Positions 1 through 8,752 of a stretch of 64,000 nt of DNA are shown here, in pieces; position 1 is the stretch's first letter, and each line of letters opens with the position of its first letter. The DNA comes from Actinotalea alkalitolerans (lineage in GTDB: Bacteria > Actinomycetota > Actinomycetes > Actinomycetales > Cellulomonadaceae). Location: NCBI RefSeq assembly GCF_023369855.1, contig NZ_JAMBPP010000004.1, positions 124,001 through 188,000 on the forward strand. Direction: 5' to 3'. A program made the position numbers and the translations under genes. The notes beneath the pieces are model-generated. The model had not been told where the DNA came from, did not search any database, and saw nothing but the letters and a program-made list of their open reading frames with translations.

Positions 1-831
1 GGTCGTGGACAGCAGCGCCTGGGCCCGCTCGACAGCCGCGGCCTGGGTGAAGTGCACCAGGTACACCGGTGAGCGACGGGTCGAGACGAGCTCCTCGACC
101 AGCTCGTGCAGGGGCTCCACCGCATAGCTGTAGGTCAACGGCACAGGGCGTTCGGTGTTGGTCACCGTCGCGACAGCACGACCGCTGCGGCGCTCGAGGT
201 CCTCGGCGAAGAAGCCCACCTCGCCGAGGGTCGCGGACATCAGCAGGAACTGGGTCCGTGGCAGCTCCAGGAGCGGGACCTGCCACGCCCACCCGCGCTG
301 CGGGTCGGCGTAGAAGTGGAACTCGTCCATGACGACCTGACCGACGGCGTCCACCCCCGGCACGGCGGGGTCGTCGACGTGGTCGGGCGCCTCGGCGGTG
401 CCCTCACCGGTCCGCAGCGCGATGTTGGCCAGGATCTCGGCGGTGCAGCAGACGATCGGTGCACCGGGGTTGACGCTGCTGTCCCCGGTCATCATCCCGA
501 CGTTGTGCGAGCCAAAGGCCGCGACCAGGGCGAAGAACTTCTCGCTCACCAGCGCCTTGAGCGGCGCGGTGTAGTAGGTGCGACGCCCCTGCGCCAGGGC
601 GACGAAGTGCGCTGCGGTGGCGACCAGGGACTTCCCCGAGCCGGTGGGCGTGGAGAGGATCACGTGCGAGCCGGTCACGAGCTCGAGCAGCGCGTCCTGC
701 TGCGCGGGGTACAGCTCGAGCCCCTGGTCCGCAGCCCAGCCGACGAAGGCCTCGTACAGCGAGTCCGGGTCGGGTCGTGCGGGGATGCGCTCGGCGAGGT
801 TCCGGCTCGGGTCGATCGGCTGTGTGGTCAT
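1..831 (-). CDS. DEAD/DEAH-box RNA helicase (Ski2-like), N-terminal part, cut by the window edge
   Basis: The 277 visible residues are the N-terminal RecA-like half of a superfamily 2 helicase. The motifs read in order: YPAQ before motif I, Walker A TPTGSGKS near residue 57, [10 protein letters not shown] (Ia), TGD (Ib), DEFH (motif II) and SAT (motif III). The DEFH box and the spacing resemble actinobacterial Ski2-like helicases that end in a DUF3516 domain; that C-terminus lies outside the window, so the subfamily is inferred. The ATG at 831 is preferred over the in-frame ATG at 840 because GGGAGG sits about nine bases before 831 but touches 840. It is divergent from the GGDEF-EAL gene. Confidence 0.88.
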   Translation of the reverse strand, partial: MTTQPIDPSRNLAERIPARPDPDSLYEAFVGWAADQGLELYPAQQDALLELVTGSHVILSTPTGSGKSLVATAAHFVALAQGRRTYYTAPLKALVSEKFFALVAAFGSHNVGMMTGDSSVNPGAPIVCCTAEILANIALRTGEGTAEAPDHVDDPAVPGVDAVGQVVMDEFHFYADPQRGWAWQVPLLELPRTQFLLMSATLGEVGFFAEDLERRSGRAVATVTNTERPVPLTYSYAVEPLHELVEELVSTRRSPVYLVHFTQAAAVERAQALLSTT

Positions 832-942
832 CTCGGCCATCCTCCCAGGTCTGCCGGCCCGCGATCCCTTGATCGTGCCCGATGTCGGTCGATAGGTCGG
901 CCGTGCCCGGTGGGTGCCGAACCACCAGAGGGGGACGAGCGG

Positions 943-3504
943 GTGCTCACGCACGACTGGGCGCGCAGCGGACGCTACGCGGTCGCCTTCACGGTGATGG
1001 TCGTCCTCGGCCGGCTGATGCGCACCGAGCCCGCGAGCCTGTCGTTGGTGTGGCCGGCGGCCGGTGTGGCCCTGATGTGGCTCACGGGCTCGGCCTCGCG
1101 CCGCGCCCGTCTCCTGGACGGCTCGCTGATGCTGGTCATCGCGACGGTCGCCGCCGTCGCGACCGGGGCGCCTGCCAGCACGGCCTTCGTCCTGTCCTCC
1201 TCGACCCTGGGCGGGGCAGCGTGCGCCGGGCTGGTCCACCGGCGTGGGCGTGAGGGTGCCCCGACCCTGGCCAGCGTCCAGGACGGCCTGCGGCTGCTGC
1301 TCGCCTCGCTCGTCGCCGGTCTGTCCAGCGCCCTGGTCGTGGCCGTGGCCTCGCTCGTGGTCCGGGACGTCGACCTGCTCGCCTACACGCTCCTGCTGGT
1401 CGTGCGCGCCGTGCTGGGCTCGCTGATCGTCGGTGCGGTCGTGCTGACCTGGCGCTCGGGTCGTCCACGGCGCGGGGCACGTCGGGGGTGGGCCGGCGAG
1501 GTGGTGCTCGAGGGAGCGGTCACGGCGGTGGTCCTCACGGCGATCTTCGCGGTGGCGGACGGCGTGCCGCTGGCCTTCGCCGCGATCCCGGTCACGCTGT
1601 GGGTCGCCCTCCGCTCGGACGTGCTGCGGTCGGCGGTGCACGTGACCGTGGCCGGGACCCTCGTCGTGGCGTTCACGCTGACCGGCTCGGGTCCCTTCCT
1701 CGACTGGCCGGTGACCACCGCCTTCCTGCTCGCCCAGGGCTTCATCGCCGTGGTGGCCCTGACCGGACTGGGGCTGGCCCTGGTCCAGGCCGAACGGCTC
1801 GCCGCCGCGCAGGACGCCCGCTCGGCGGCCGACCGGCTGCGGAGCACCATCGACAGCGCACTCATCGCTCACCTGACCGTGCACCGCACCCCCGCCGGGC
1901 CTGTGCTGGGCCGGGTGAACCCGGCGGCCACGACCTTCCTCCGACGCTCGGCGCACGAGCTGACCGGGCGGCCCTGGCTCGAGCTCGTCGCCCCCTCGCA
2001 CCGTGCGGTCGTGCTGGCCGGCCTCACGTCGCTGGGCGCGGACGACACGTGGCAGGCCGAGGTCCTGCACGTCCTGGACGACGGCTCCGAGCACTGGGCC
2101 CAGGTCTCGGCCGCTCCGATGGCGGGTGACGCCGCGCCGGACGGATGGTTGACCGTCCAGCTGCTCGACGTCACCTCACGCAAGGAGGTCGAGGACCGTC
2201 TGGCGCACATGGCGCTGCACGACGACCTGACCGGGCTCGCGAACCGCATCCTGCTCCAGGACCGCATCGAGCAGGCCCTGCTGGCCTCACGGGGGCCGGG
2301 CACCGAGGTCGCACTGATCTTCTTCGACCTCGACCACTTCAAGACCGTCAACGACTCCCTGGGGCACGCCGCGGGCGACCTGATGCTGCTGACGATCGCC
2401 GAACGACTGCGCGGCTGCGCGCGGGCCGGGGACACCGTCGCGCGCATCGGTGGTGACGAGTTCGTCGTGTGCTGCCCCGGTGTGCGCAGCGACGCCGAGG
2501 CCCAGGAGGTCGCCGACCGGATGCTGGAGGTCGTCGCGCACGACATCGAGGTCGGGGGTCGGCTCGTCACGGTGACGGTCAGCGGTGGCCTGACGCTGTC
2601 CGGTCCGGGCAGCAGCGCGAGTGACCTGCTGCGGGAGTCGGACGCTGCGATGTACGAGGCCAAGGCCAAGGGACGCAGTCGCATCGAGCGGTTCGCCGAC
2701 CGCCTCACGGCTCAGGCCGACCGCCACCTCGAGCTCGACGAGGCCCTGCGGGTCGCCCTGCGCGAGGACCAGTTCGTGCTGCACTTCCAGCCGATCGTGC
2801 AGATGGCCACGGGACGCACCGTGGGGCTCGAGGCCCTGGTGCGCTGGGACCACCCGGACCGTGGGCTGCTGGCCCCGGGGGAGTGGCTCGACGTCGCGGA
2901 GAACACCGACCTCATCATCGGTCTGGGTCGATGGGTCCTGGAGCAGGCGTGCCGCGAGGGGGCCGCTCAGGTCGCCGCCGGGCGCGACCTCACGATGCAC
3001 GTCAACGTCTCGGCCCGCCAGCTGCGCGAGGCGGGCATGGTCTCCACGACACGGGAGGCGCTGGCTGCGAGCGGGCTGCCCGCGTGCCGGCTCGTGCTCG
3101 AGCTCACCGAGACCCACCTGCTGGACGTGCACCACAGCCTGACCCGCGACCTGCAGCGGTTGCGTGACCTCGGCGTGCGGCTCGCGGTCGACGACTTCGG
3201 CACCGGGTACAGCTCGTTGCAGCAGCTCGTCGAGCTCCCGATCGACGCCCTCAAGATCGACCGGTCCTTCGTCGACCGGATGGTCGGTGACCAGCGGTCC
3301 GCGGCCGTCGTGCAGGGCATCCTCGGCATGGCGGCGGCGCTGGGTCTTGACGTGGTGGCCGAGGGTGTCGAGACCTCCGCCCAGCGCACCGCCCTCCTGC
3401 GGGCCGGCTGCACGGTGGCCCAGGGATACCTGTGGTCCCGTCCAGCGCCCGTCGTCGAGCTCGCCCTCGACCGGCGGGGCCGCCACGAGGTCGGCGCTGC
3501 CTGA
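943..3504 (+). CDS. Membrane MASE1-PAS-GGDEF-EAL cyclic-di-GMP turnover protein
   Basis: An 853-residue protein. The first roughly 290 residues are hydrophobic helices with the VWPAAG element typical of MASE1 sensory domains. A PAS-like segment follows (about 310-420), then GGDEF and EAL domains. The cyclase active site is GGDEF, and an inhibitory I-site (RAGD) lies exactly five residues before it, so product inhibition is expected. The EAL half keeps [33 protein letters not shown] and AEGVET, so both synthesis and hydrolysis of cyclic-di-GMP look possible. The GTG start at 943 has a GA-rich RBS (about 928-938). The frame stays open far upstream, but that sequence opposes the helicase and has no membrane or domain content. 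Confidence 0.9.
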   Translation: MLTHDWARSGRYAVAFTVMVVLGRLMRTEPASLSLVWPAAGVALMWLTGSASRRARLLDGSLMLVIATVAAVATGAPASTAFVLSSSTLGGAACAGLVHRRGREGAPTLASVQDGLRLLLASLVAGLSSALVVAVASLVVRDVDLLAYTLLLVVRAVLGSLIVGAVVLTWRSGRPRRGARRGWAGEVVLEGAVTAVVLTAIFAVADGVPLAFAAIPVTLWVALRSDVLRSAVHVTVAGTLVVAFTLTGSGPFLDWPVTTAFLLAQGFIAVVALTGLGLALVQAERLAAAQDARSAADRLRSTIDSALIAHLTVHRTPAGPVLGRVNPAATTFLRRSAHELTGRPWLELVAPSHRAVVLAGLTSLGADDTWQAEVLHVLDDGSEHWAQVSAAPMAGDAAPDGWLTVQLLDVTSRKEVEDRLAHMALHDDLTGLANRILLQDRIEQALLASRGPGTEVALIFFDLDHFKTVNDSLGHAAGDLMLLTIAERLRGCARAGDTVARIGGDEFVVCCPGVRSDAEAQEVADRMLEVVAHDIEVGGRLVTVTVSGGLTLSGPGSSASDLLRESDAAMYEAKAKGRSRIERFADRLTAQADRHLELDEALRVALREDQFVLHFQPIVQMATGRTVGLEALVRWDHPDRGLLAPGEWLDVAENTDLIIGLGRWVLEQACREGAAQVAAGRDLTMHVNVSARQLREAGMVSTTREALAASGLPACRLVLELTETHLLDVHHSLTRDLQRLRDLGVRLAVDDFGTGYSSLQQLVELPIDALKIDRSFVDRMVGDQRSAAVVQGILGMAAALGLDVVAEGVETSAQRTALLRAGCTVAQGYLWSRPAPVVELALDRRGRHEVGAA

Positions 3505-3532
3505 CGCCCGCCGCGTGTCGCCCCAGGGCCGC

Positions 3533-4561
3533 TCAGGCCAAGGTCTGCCGGACAGCGCCCCCGTCGATCGACCACGACACCGTGGCCAGGGCACCGTTGA
3601 CCAGGGCGAGGTGCGGCGGCACGTGGCCGCACTCGACGTCGCCCACGATCGGCAGCCCGAGACCTCCCAGCGCGTCCATGACTGCCTCGCGCTGCGACAG
3701 GGACGGGGCACCCGGGGCGCGGGTGCGTGCGACGAGTACGCCGTGGGCCTGGTCGAACCACCCGGCCAGGCGCATCCCGTGCAGTCGCCGGGCGATGTCG
3801 AAGGACGGCGCCTCAGCGGCCTCCAGGTACACGACCAGTCCCTCGGGCGCGTGGTCGCGAGCGAACGCGGGGACGTCACCGAACGGTGTGCCGACCAGGT
3901 TGGAGAGCGTCTCGATGCAGCCGCCGACGAGCCGACCGCTCACCGTGACCTCGTCCTCGCCGTCGAAGCGCGTCCAGGTCCCCGGGGTGTCCAGCGTGAA
4001 CGTGTCGACCGTCGGGTGCGTGGCGTAGTCGTCGAAGCCTTCGGCGCGGTACGCAGGTGCAGGACCCTGGTCGATGCTGGACCCCGACGGTGCCTGCACG
4101 ACGTCGAGCCACGAGACCAGCGGCGGTGGGACGGTGTACGGCGTGTCCATCAGGTTCTGGCCGTGGACCGTGGCGACCCCGGTGCGCAGGGTCAGCGGGG
4201 TGATCAGCGTCGAGATGTCGGAGAACCCGACCATCCAGGTCGGCCGCGCGCGCGCGATCGCGTCCCAGTCGAGCAGGTCGAGCAGGTCGATGGCCGTCTC
4301 TCCGCCCCACGGCGGCACCACGGCACGGATCGTGGGGTCCACGAGCATCGCGGTCAGCTCGGCGGCGCGTTCGCGGGCGGGTGCGCTGACGTGCCCGAGC
4401 CCGTCCATGCACGCGCCGACCACGACGTCGAAACCCTGGTCGCGCAGGGCTCGCACGCTGACCTCGAGTCGCTCGCGCAGCGGTGGCGCCACACCGCTCG
4501 ACGGTGCGGTGACACCGATGCGGTCGCCGGGTGCCAGGGGGTCGGGGTAGCGGATCGTCAT
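3533..4561 (-). CDS. S66-family peptidase (LD-carboxypeptidase / MccF-like)
   Basis: A 342-residue protein with the S66 architecture. It opens with the PGDRIGVTAPSSG strand-loop of the N-terminal domain, carries PPWGGE and then GFSD, which contains the candidate nucleophile Ser, and ends with the substrate-domain segments FDGEDE and VGGCIETL. The family cleaves LD-peptide bonds in recycled muropeptides or inactivates microcin C-type peptidyl-nucleotides; the length and the GGE/GFSD signature resemble the MccF branch more than LdcA. No signal peptide is visible, so it should be cytoplasmic. The ATG at 4561 follows a GGAGG RBS. The substrate cannot be decided from sequence alone. Confidence 0.85.
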   Translation of the reverse strand: MTIRYPDPLAPGDRIGVTAPSSGVAPPLRERLEVSVRALRDQGFDVVVGACMDGLGHVSAPARERAAELTAMLVDPTIRAVVPPWGGETAIDLLDLLDWDAIARARPTWMVGFSDISTLITPLTLRTGVATVHGQNLMDTPYTVPPPLVSWLDVVQAPSGSSIDQGPAPAYRAEGFDDYATHPTVDTFTLDTPGTWTRFDGEDEVTVSGRLVGGCIETLSNLVGTPFGDVPAFARDHAPEGLVVYLEAAEAPSFDIARRLHGMRLAGWFDQAHGVLVARTRAPGAPSLSQREAVMDALGGLGLPIVGDVECGHVPPHLALVNGALATVSWSIDGGAVRQTLA

Positions 4562-4604
4562 GGAGCACCTCCGGGTCGCTGTCGGCTGTCGGCAGGGGAC
4601 GAGG

Positions 4605-5498
4605 TCAGGCGAGGACCGTCTCGCACACCTCGACGAGGTGTTGCCGCAGCGGGACGGTCCGCTCGGCGAAGCCTCGTTGGCGGGTCACGTACTCGGCCCG
4701 CCCCCGTGGTGTCTCGATCCTCACCGCGGGTGCTCCCAGGGTCGAGACGTCGTAGGGCGAGGCCTGCATGTCCAGGGTCCGGATGTCGCGGGCCAGCTCG
4801 AAGCAGTCCAGGAGCAGGTCGCCGGGGACGGCGGGACCCAGCTTCAGGGCCCACTTGAGGCAGTCCATGTTCGCGTGCAGGCACCCGGGCTGCTCCATCG
4901 CGACCTGGGTGGCCCGGGTGGGCTGCAACCGGTTGAGGGCGACGGCCTGCGGGGTGAAGAAGCGGAAGGCGTCGACGTGGCTGCACCGCACGGGGTGGGA
5001 CTCGACGACCGCGTCGGTGCCCTCGCGACCGAGCCGCAGCGGCAGGTCGTGGCGGCGCCGGGCGTCGTCCTGCCGGTAGACCATGGCCCACTCGTGCAGA
5101 CCGAGGCAGCCCGCGAAGGCCGGGCGCGACGCGGTCGCGACGAGCAGGTCCCGGATGTAACGCACGGTCGGGCCACGGTCGGTCAGGAAGGCGGTGACGT
5201 CGAGCCCGACGGCGCCGTCGTCCCCCGTCGCGTACCAGCGCCACGAGGCGTGCTCACCCGGCCCGGGGGCCAGCATCGCACCGACCCCGGGGTGCCAGCG
5301 CCGCAGCCTGCCGGGCGTGACTCCGTAGTAGTCGTAGAGGAAGTCGTCGATCGGGTGCGAGGCCCCGGCGGCACGGCGCTCGCGACGGCTCACCGTCAAC
5401 GCGTCCGCGCGCTCGGCGTGACGCCGGGCGCGCTCGGTCCAGTCCTGCACCTCCAGGACGGGGCGGGTCGCCGCCGCCCCGCGGGCGCGTTCGGTCAC
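4605..5498 (-). CDS. Conserved actinobacterial hypothetical (often labelled 3-methyladenine DNA glycosylase)
   Basis: A 297-residue soluble protein. I recognise the family by FLYDYYGVTPGRLRRWHPG near the N-terminus and by LHEWAMVYR and CLHANMDCLKWALK further on. These are conserved in actinobacterial proteins that databases often name 3-methyladenine DNA glycosylase, but I see no helix-hairpin-helix or Mpg-type active site, so the function is not supported here. The GTG start at 5498 is chosen because the -10 hexamer TACGAT lies exactly six bases upstream, the leaderless pattern seen throughout the window. The gene is divergent from pdxH with only 34 bases between start codons. It ends 43 bases before the S66 peptidase start on the same strand, so the two may be cotranscribed. 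Confidence 0.8.
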   Translation of the reverse strand: MTERARGAAATRPVLEVQDWTERARRHAERADALTVSRRERRAAGASHPIDDFLYDYYGVTPGRLRRWHPGVGAMLAPGPGEHASWRWYATGDDGAVGLDVTAFLTDRGPTVRYIRDLLVATASRPAFAGCLGLHEWAMVYRQDDARRRHDLPLRLGREGTDAVVESHPVRCSHVDAFRFFTPQAVALNRLQPTRATQVAMEQPGCLHANMDCLKWALKLGPAVPGDLLLDCFELARDIRTLDMQASPYDVSTLGAPAVRIETPRGRAEYVTRQRGFAERTVPLRQHLVEVCETVLA

Positions 5499-5504
5499 CA
5501 GGTC

Positions 5505-5510
5505 ATCGTA
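5505..5510 (-). promoter_or_regulatory. -10 hexamer TACGAT of a leaderless promoter
   Basis: TACGAT ends six bases before the GTG at 5498 on the minus strand. It lies back to back with the pdxH -10 element, so two promoters share about 20 bp. Confidence 0.6.
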
Positions 5511-5520
5511 GGCGCGTGGG

Positions 5521-5526
5521 TAGGGT
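5521..5526 (+). promoter_or_regulatory. -10 hexamer TAGGGT of the pdxH leaderless promoter
   Basis: TAGGGT is followed by exactly six bases and the GTG start of pdxH at 5533, which puts the expected transcription start on the start codon. Confidence 0.62.
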
Positions 5527-5532
5527 CGGTCG

Positions 5533-6219
5533 GTGGACCAGGACGAGGAGACGACCATGGGTGACCGGCTCACGATGCGTACGCGACTTCGGCGGATGCC
5601 CGCCCTTGCCGGCGACCTGCCCTCCTTCGTCCCCGAGGCGCTGCCCCCCGACCCCGTCGACCTGTTCCTCTCCTGGTTCGAGCAGGCGGTCGACGCCGGG
5701 GTCCCCGAGCCGCACGCGGTGACCCTGGCCACGGCCGGGGCGGACGGCGCCCCGAGCTCGCGCGTGGTGGTGCTCAAGGACGTGCGTGAGGGTGCCTTCG
5801 AGTTCGCCACCGACCGGCGCAGCCGCAAGGCCCGTGACCTGGACGTCAACCCCCGGGGCGCGCTCTCCTTCTACTGGCAGCCGCAGGGGCGCCAGGTGCG
5901 CGTGGCCGGGCCGGTACGGGCCCTCGACGCGGTGCTCTCGGCGCAGGACTACCTCGCCAGGTCGCCGGCCTCACGGGCGGCGGCTCTGGCCACTTGTCCG
6001 GGTGAGCGGCTGGGCAGCGCCACCGAGCTCGCGGAGGCGATCGAGCGGGCGCGCGAACGGGTCGATGCCGAGCCGGGTCTGGTGCTGCCCGAGTGGGTGG
6101 TCTACTCGCTGGTCCCGGACGAGGTCGAGCTGTGGCAGGGCAGCCCGACCCGTGCCCATGTGCGCGTGCTCTACCGCCGGGACGGGCAGGGATGGACGCA
6201 TCGGCTCGAGTGGCCGTGA
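5533..6219 (+). CDS. pdxH: Pyridoxamine/pyridoxine 5'-phosphate oxidase
   Basis: A 228-residue FMN-dependent oxidase that makes pyridoxal 5'-phosphate, the last step of vitamin B6 salvage. Family features are [18 protein letters not shown] (FMN-binding strand), [27 protein letters not shown] and the C-terminal WTHRLEWP, which matches the R-L-x-P ending of PNPOx. [12 protein letters not shown] carries the substrate-contacting arm. The GTG at 5533 is supported by a -10 hexamer six bases upstream; an in-frame ATG at 5569 is the alternative and would still leave the fold intact. Confidence 0.92.
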   Translation: MDQDEETTMGDRLTMRTRLRRMPALAGDLPSFVPEALPPDPVDLFLSWFEQAVDAGVPEPHAVTLATAGADGAPSSRVVVLKDVREGAFEFATDRRSRKARDLDVNPRGALSFYWQPQGRQVRVAGPVRALDAVLSAQDYLARSPASRAAALATCPGERLGSATELAEAIERARERVDAEPGLVLPEWVVYSLVPDEVELWQGSPTRAHVRVLYRRDGQGWTHRLEWP

Positions 6220-6248
6220 GCGCACCGCCCCGCCGTAGGGTGGGCGCC

Positions 6249-6761
6249 ATGCCTGCGCAGCCCGACCTCGTACCCGCCGGGACCGATCCGGGTGCAACCG
6301 CTGTCCCGGTCGTGCAGATGTGGACCGACGGGGCGTGCAAGGGCAACCCGGGGGTGGGTGGCTGGGGGGCGTGGATGCGCGCGGGGGACCACGAGCGCGA
6401 GGTCTTCGGCGGTGAGCCGGTCACCACGAACAACCGGATGGAGCTGACCGCGGTCATCGAGGGCCTGCGCGCCCTGACCCGTCCGTGCGCCGTGACCCTG
6501 CACGTGGACTCCACGTACGTGATGAAGGGCATGAGCACCTGGTTGGCGGGGTGGAAGCGTAACGGGTGGCTCACCGGTGACAAGAAGCCGGTCAAGAACA
6601 AGGAGCTGTGGCAGGCCCTGGAGATCGAGGTCGCGCGGCACGCCGTGACGTGGGTGTGGGTCAAGGGCCACTCGGGAGACATCGGCAACGAGCGGGCCGA
6701 CGATCTCGCCAACCGCGGCGTCGAGGTGGCGCGGCAGGCACCTCCGTCGACCGCTGGGTGA
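6249..6761 (+). CDS. rnhA: Ribonuclease HI
   Basis: A 170-residue RNase H that cleaves the RNA strand of RNA-DNA hybrids. The four carboxylates of the DEDD active site are visible: D in [12 protein letters not shown] in NRMELTAV, D in VDSTYV and D in ERADDLAN. The handle-like segment around WKRNGW and the His of VKGHSGD are also present. It starts at the ATG at 6249, seven bases after TAGGGT (6236-6241), so it probably has its own near-leaderless promoter rather than depending on pdxH, which ends 29 bases upstream. Confidence 0.95.
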   Translation: MPAQPDLVPAGTDPGATAVPVVQMWTDGACKGNPGVGGWGAWMRAGDHEREVFGGEPVTTNNRMELTAVIEGLRALTRPCAVTLHVDSTYVMKGMSTWLAGWKRNGWLTGDKKPVKNKELWQALEIEVARHAVTWVWVKGHSGDIGNERADDLANRGVEVARQAPPSTAG

Positions 6762-6814
6762 GACATCCCGTCTTGGAACTTGATACGCGCCTCCAGGTGC
6801 GGGTTACTGGCACC

Positions 6815-7627
6815 GTGACCCCCCAGGACGTCTACACGCACGGTCATCACGAGAGCGTGCTGCGCTCGCACCGGTGGCGTACCGCCGAGAACTCTGCGGC
6901 CTACCTGCTGCCGGTGCTGCAGGCCGGGCAGCGGCTCCTGGACGTCGGCTGCGGCCCGGGCACGGTCACGGTGGACCTCGCCGCGATGGTCGCGCCCGGT
7001 GAGGCGGTGGGGCTGGACCGGTCCGAGGCCGTGATCGAGGTCGCCCGCGAGTCGGCCCTCGCGGCGGGCGTCGCCAACGTCACCTTCCGGCACGGGGACG
7101 TCTACGCCCTGCCCTTCCCCGACGCCGCCTTCGACGTCGTGCACGCCCACCAGGTGCTCCAGCACCTCTCGGACCCCGTCGCCGCGCTGCGCGAGATGCG
7201 CCGCGTGACCCGACCGGGGGGAGTGGTCGCGGTCCGTGACGCCGACTACGCGGCGATGACCTGGTACCCGCCGTCGAGCGGCCTGGAGGAGTGGCTCGCC
7301 CTCTACCACGAGGTGACGGCCGCGAACGGGGCCGAGGCCGACGCCGGAAGGCGTCTGCTGTCGTGGGTGCGCGAGGCGGGGTTCGACCCGGCCGGCATCA
7401 CACCCAGCGCGGGGGTGTGGTGCTACGCGACACCTGAGGACCGCGCCTGGTGGGCCTCGCTGTGGGCAGACCGGGTGACCTCCTCGGACTTCGGCGCACA
7501 GGCGCTCGCGACGGGTCTGGCCGACGACGTCGCCCTGGAGACCCTCGCCGAGGCGTGGCGCACCTGGGGTGAGAGCCTCGACGGATGGTTCTCGATCGTC
7601 CACGGCGAGATCCTCGCGAGGGTCTGA
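6815..7627 (+). CDS. Class I SAM-dependent methyltransferase (UbiE/Methyltransf_11-like)
   Basis: A 270-residue Rossmann-fold methyltransferase. Motif I is LLDVGCGPGTVTVDLA, motif II GLDRSEAVIEVAR, and the motif IV region FDVVHAHQVLQHL fits the Methyltransf_11 group that includes UbiE/MenG relatives. The C-terminal 100 residues are Trp-rich (WWASLWADRV, EAWRTWGESLDGWFSIVHGEI) and recur in actinobacterial small-molecule methyltransferases. The GTG start at 6815 lies soon after rnhA. The substrate is unknown and the neighbours give no pathway clue. Confidence 0.88.
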   Translation: MTPQDVYTHGHHESVLRSHRWRTAENSAAYLLPVLQAGQRLLDVGCGPGTVTVDLAAMVAPGEAVGLDRSEAVIEVARESALAAGVANVTFRHGDVYALPFPDAAFDVVHAHQVLQHLSDPVAALREMRRVTRPGGVVAVRDADYAAMTWYPPSSGLEEWLALYHEVTAANGAEADAGRRLLSWVREAGFDPAGITPSAGVWCYATPEDRAWWASLWADRVTSSDFGAQALATGLADDVALETLAEAWRTWGESLDGWFSIVHGEILARV

Positions 7628-7669
7628 GGCCGGACCTCGACGGATCGGACCGGTCGAGGAGCGCCGGTC

Positions 7670-8719
7670 TCAGCGCCGCGCGTCGCTGGGTTCGGGCTCG
7701 GTGGGCACCAGGGCGTGCGCGAGCGCCCCGGAGCCCGCGTGCAGCGCGCGTTCGAGCGGCCCTCGTCCCAGCGTGAGCCGCCAGGCGGTGGCCGCCGCGA
7801 GCGTGACGAGCACGAAGGTCGCCAGCCGGAGGTTGCTCGGGTCCCACACCGCGTCCTCGCCGATGATCGCGATCGCCACGAGGTGCGAGCAGTACGCGGT
7901 CAGGGCCAGGGCTCCGGTAGCGGCCAGCGGCGCCAGCAGGCGAGGTGCGCGCGCGGTCACGGCCAGGCAGGTGGCCAGCACGAGCAGCGCCACCCCGATG
8001 TTCCCCACGACCTCGGGGCCGGTGCTCGAGTGCGGCTCGGAGGTGAGCAGGTCGCGTGCCGCAGATCCTGGCGGCAGGACGCGCCTCGCGACGGCTGCGG
8101 TCCCGTAGCCCAGGACGACGCACAGCGCCCCTGCTCCGGCCAGGCGGCGACCCACCTCCGGGGACCGGAGGTCGGTGCGCCCGACGGCCAGGCCGACCAG
8201 CAGGTAGGCGATCCAGACGGCTGCCGGGTAGTAGTCACCGACCAGGACGTCGACGTGCTGACCGGCCTCCCGGGGGTCGCCCAGTGCGACCTGCGCGAGC
8301 CGGACCACGGGTGGGCCGACGACCACCACGACGCCGGCGATCAGCAGCAGCGTGCGTGGAGGCAGCCGCAGCAGTCCTGCGGTGACCGCGAACATCACCG
8401 CGTAGGCGGGCAGGATCACCACCACGGGGGTGTCCAGGGCGATCAGCAGCGCGCCCAGGGGCCACAGCGCCACCGCGCGTGCCACGATCCTGACCCGGGC
8501 TTGGCGCAGCGCCGCTCCGTCGACGGGCGTCCGGCCTCCGCTCAGCAGCGCTGCCGACACCCCGGCCAGCAGGGCGAAGGTGGCGGCCGACCGGCCGTCA
8601 GCGACCTGGAGCCAGCCGGTGCGTGTCCAGAACTCCTCGTCGCTCGCCCCGAGGTGTGCGGCGAACATGCCGAGCACGGCCAGCCCGCGGGCGACGTCGA
8701 TCCCGACCACTCGTTCCAC
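7670..8719 (-). CDS. Polytopic membrane protein, heparan-alpha-glucosaminide N-acetyltransferase-like / DUF418-like
   Basis: A 349-residue integral membrane protein with roughly nine to ten hydrophobic helices. The N-terminal R-x-x-G-I-D-V-A-R-G-L-A-V-L-G-M element followed by an H-containing helix is the hallmark of the HGSNAT/DUF1624-DUF418 acyltransferase superfamily, which transfers acyl groups across membranes; the acceptor here is unknown. The GTG start at 8719 has TACGCT exactly six bases upstream. The C-terminal tail is short and charged. It is convergent with the methyltransferase and stands alone on its strand, 33 bases downstream of the second GGDEF-EAL gene. Confidence 0.8.
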   Translation of the reverse strand: MERVVGIDVARGLAVLGMFAAHLGASDEEFWTRTGWLQVADGRSAATFALLAGVSAALLSGGRTPVDGAALRQARVRIVARAVALWPLGALLIALDTPVVVILPAYAVMFAVTAGLLRLPPRTLLLIAGVVVVVGPPVVRLAQVALGDPREAGQHVDVLVGDYYPAAVWIAYLLVGLAVGRTDLRSPEVGRRLAGAGALCVVLGYGTAAVARRVLPPGSAARDLLTSEPHSSTGPEVVGNIGVALLVLATCLAVTARAPRLLAPLAATGALALTAYCSHLVAIAIIGEDAVWDPSNLRLATFVLVTLAAATAWRLTLGRGPLERALHAGSGALAHALVPTEPEPSDARR

Positions 8720-8725
8720 CGTCGC

Positions 8726-8731
8726 AGCGTA
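8726..8731 (-). promoter_or_regulatory. -10 hexamer TACGCT of a leaderless promoter
   Basis: TACGCT ends exactly six bases before the GTG start at 8719. It gives the acyltransferase-like gene its own promoter despite the close upstream gene. Confidence 0.58.
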
Positions 8732-8752
8732 CGGCGCACGCAGGGGGGCCGG

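Noticed and set aside
106-942. Long open frame continuing upstream of the GGDEF-EAL gene
   Set aside because: It lies opposite the helicase gene and encodes a Gly/Arg/Asp-rich, domain-free sequence typical of GC-driven open frames; the GTG at 943 has an RBS and starts the membrane domain.
2287-3879. A 530-codon antisense frame over the EAL domain
   Set aside because: It has no domains and is low-complexity Arg/Gly/Val; it is explained by codon bias of the sense gene.
4605-5498. Assignment as a true 3-methyladenine DNA glycosylase
   Set aside because: The name is common in annotations, but no glycosylase fold motif could be seen, so it is left as a conserved hypothetical.
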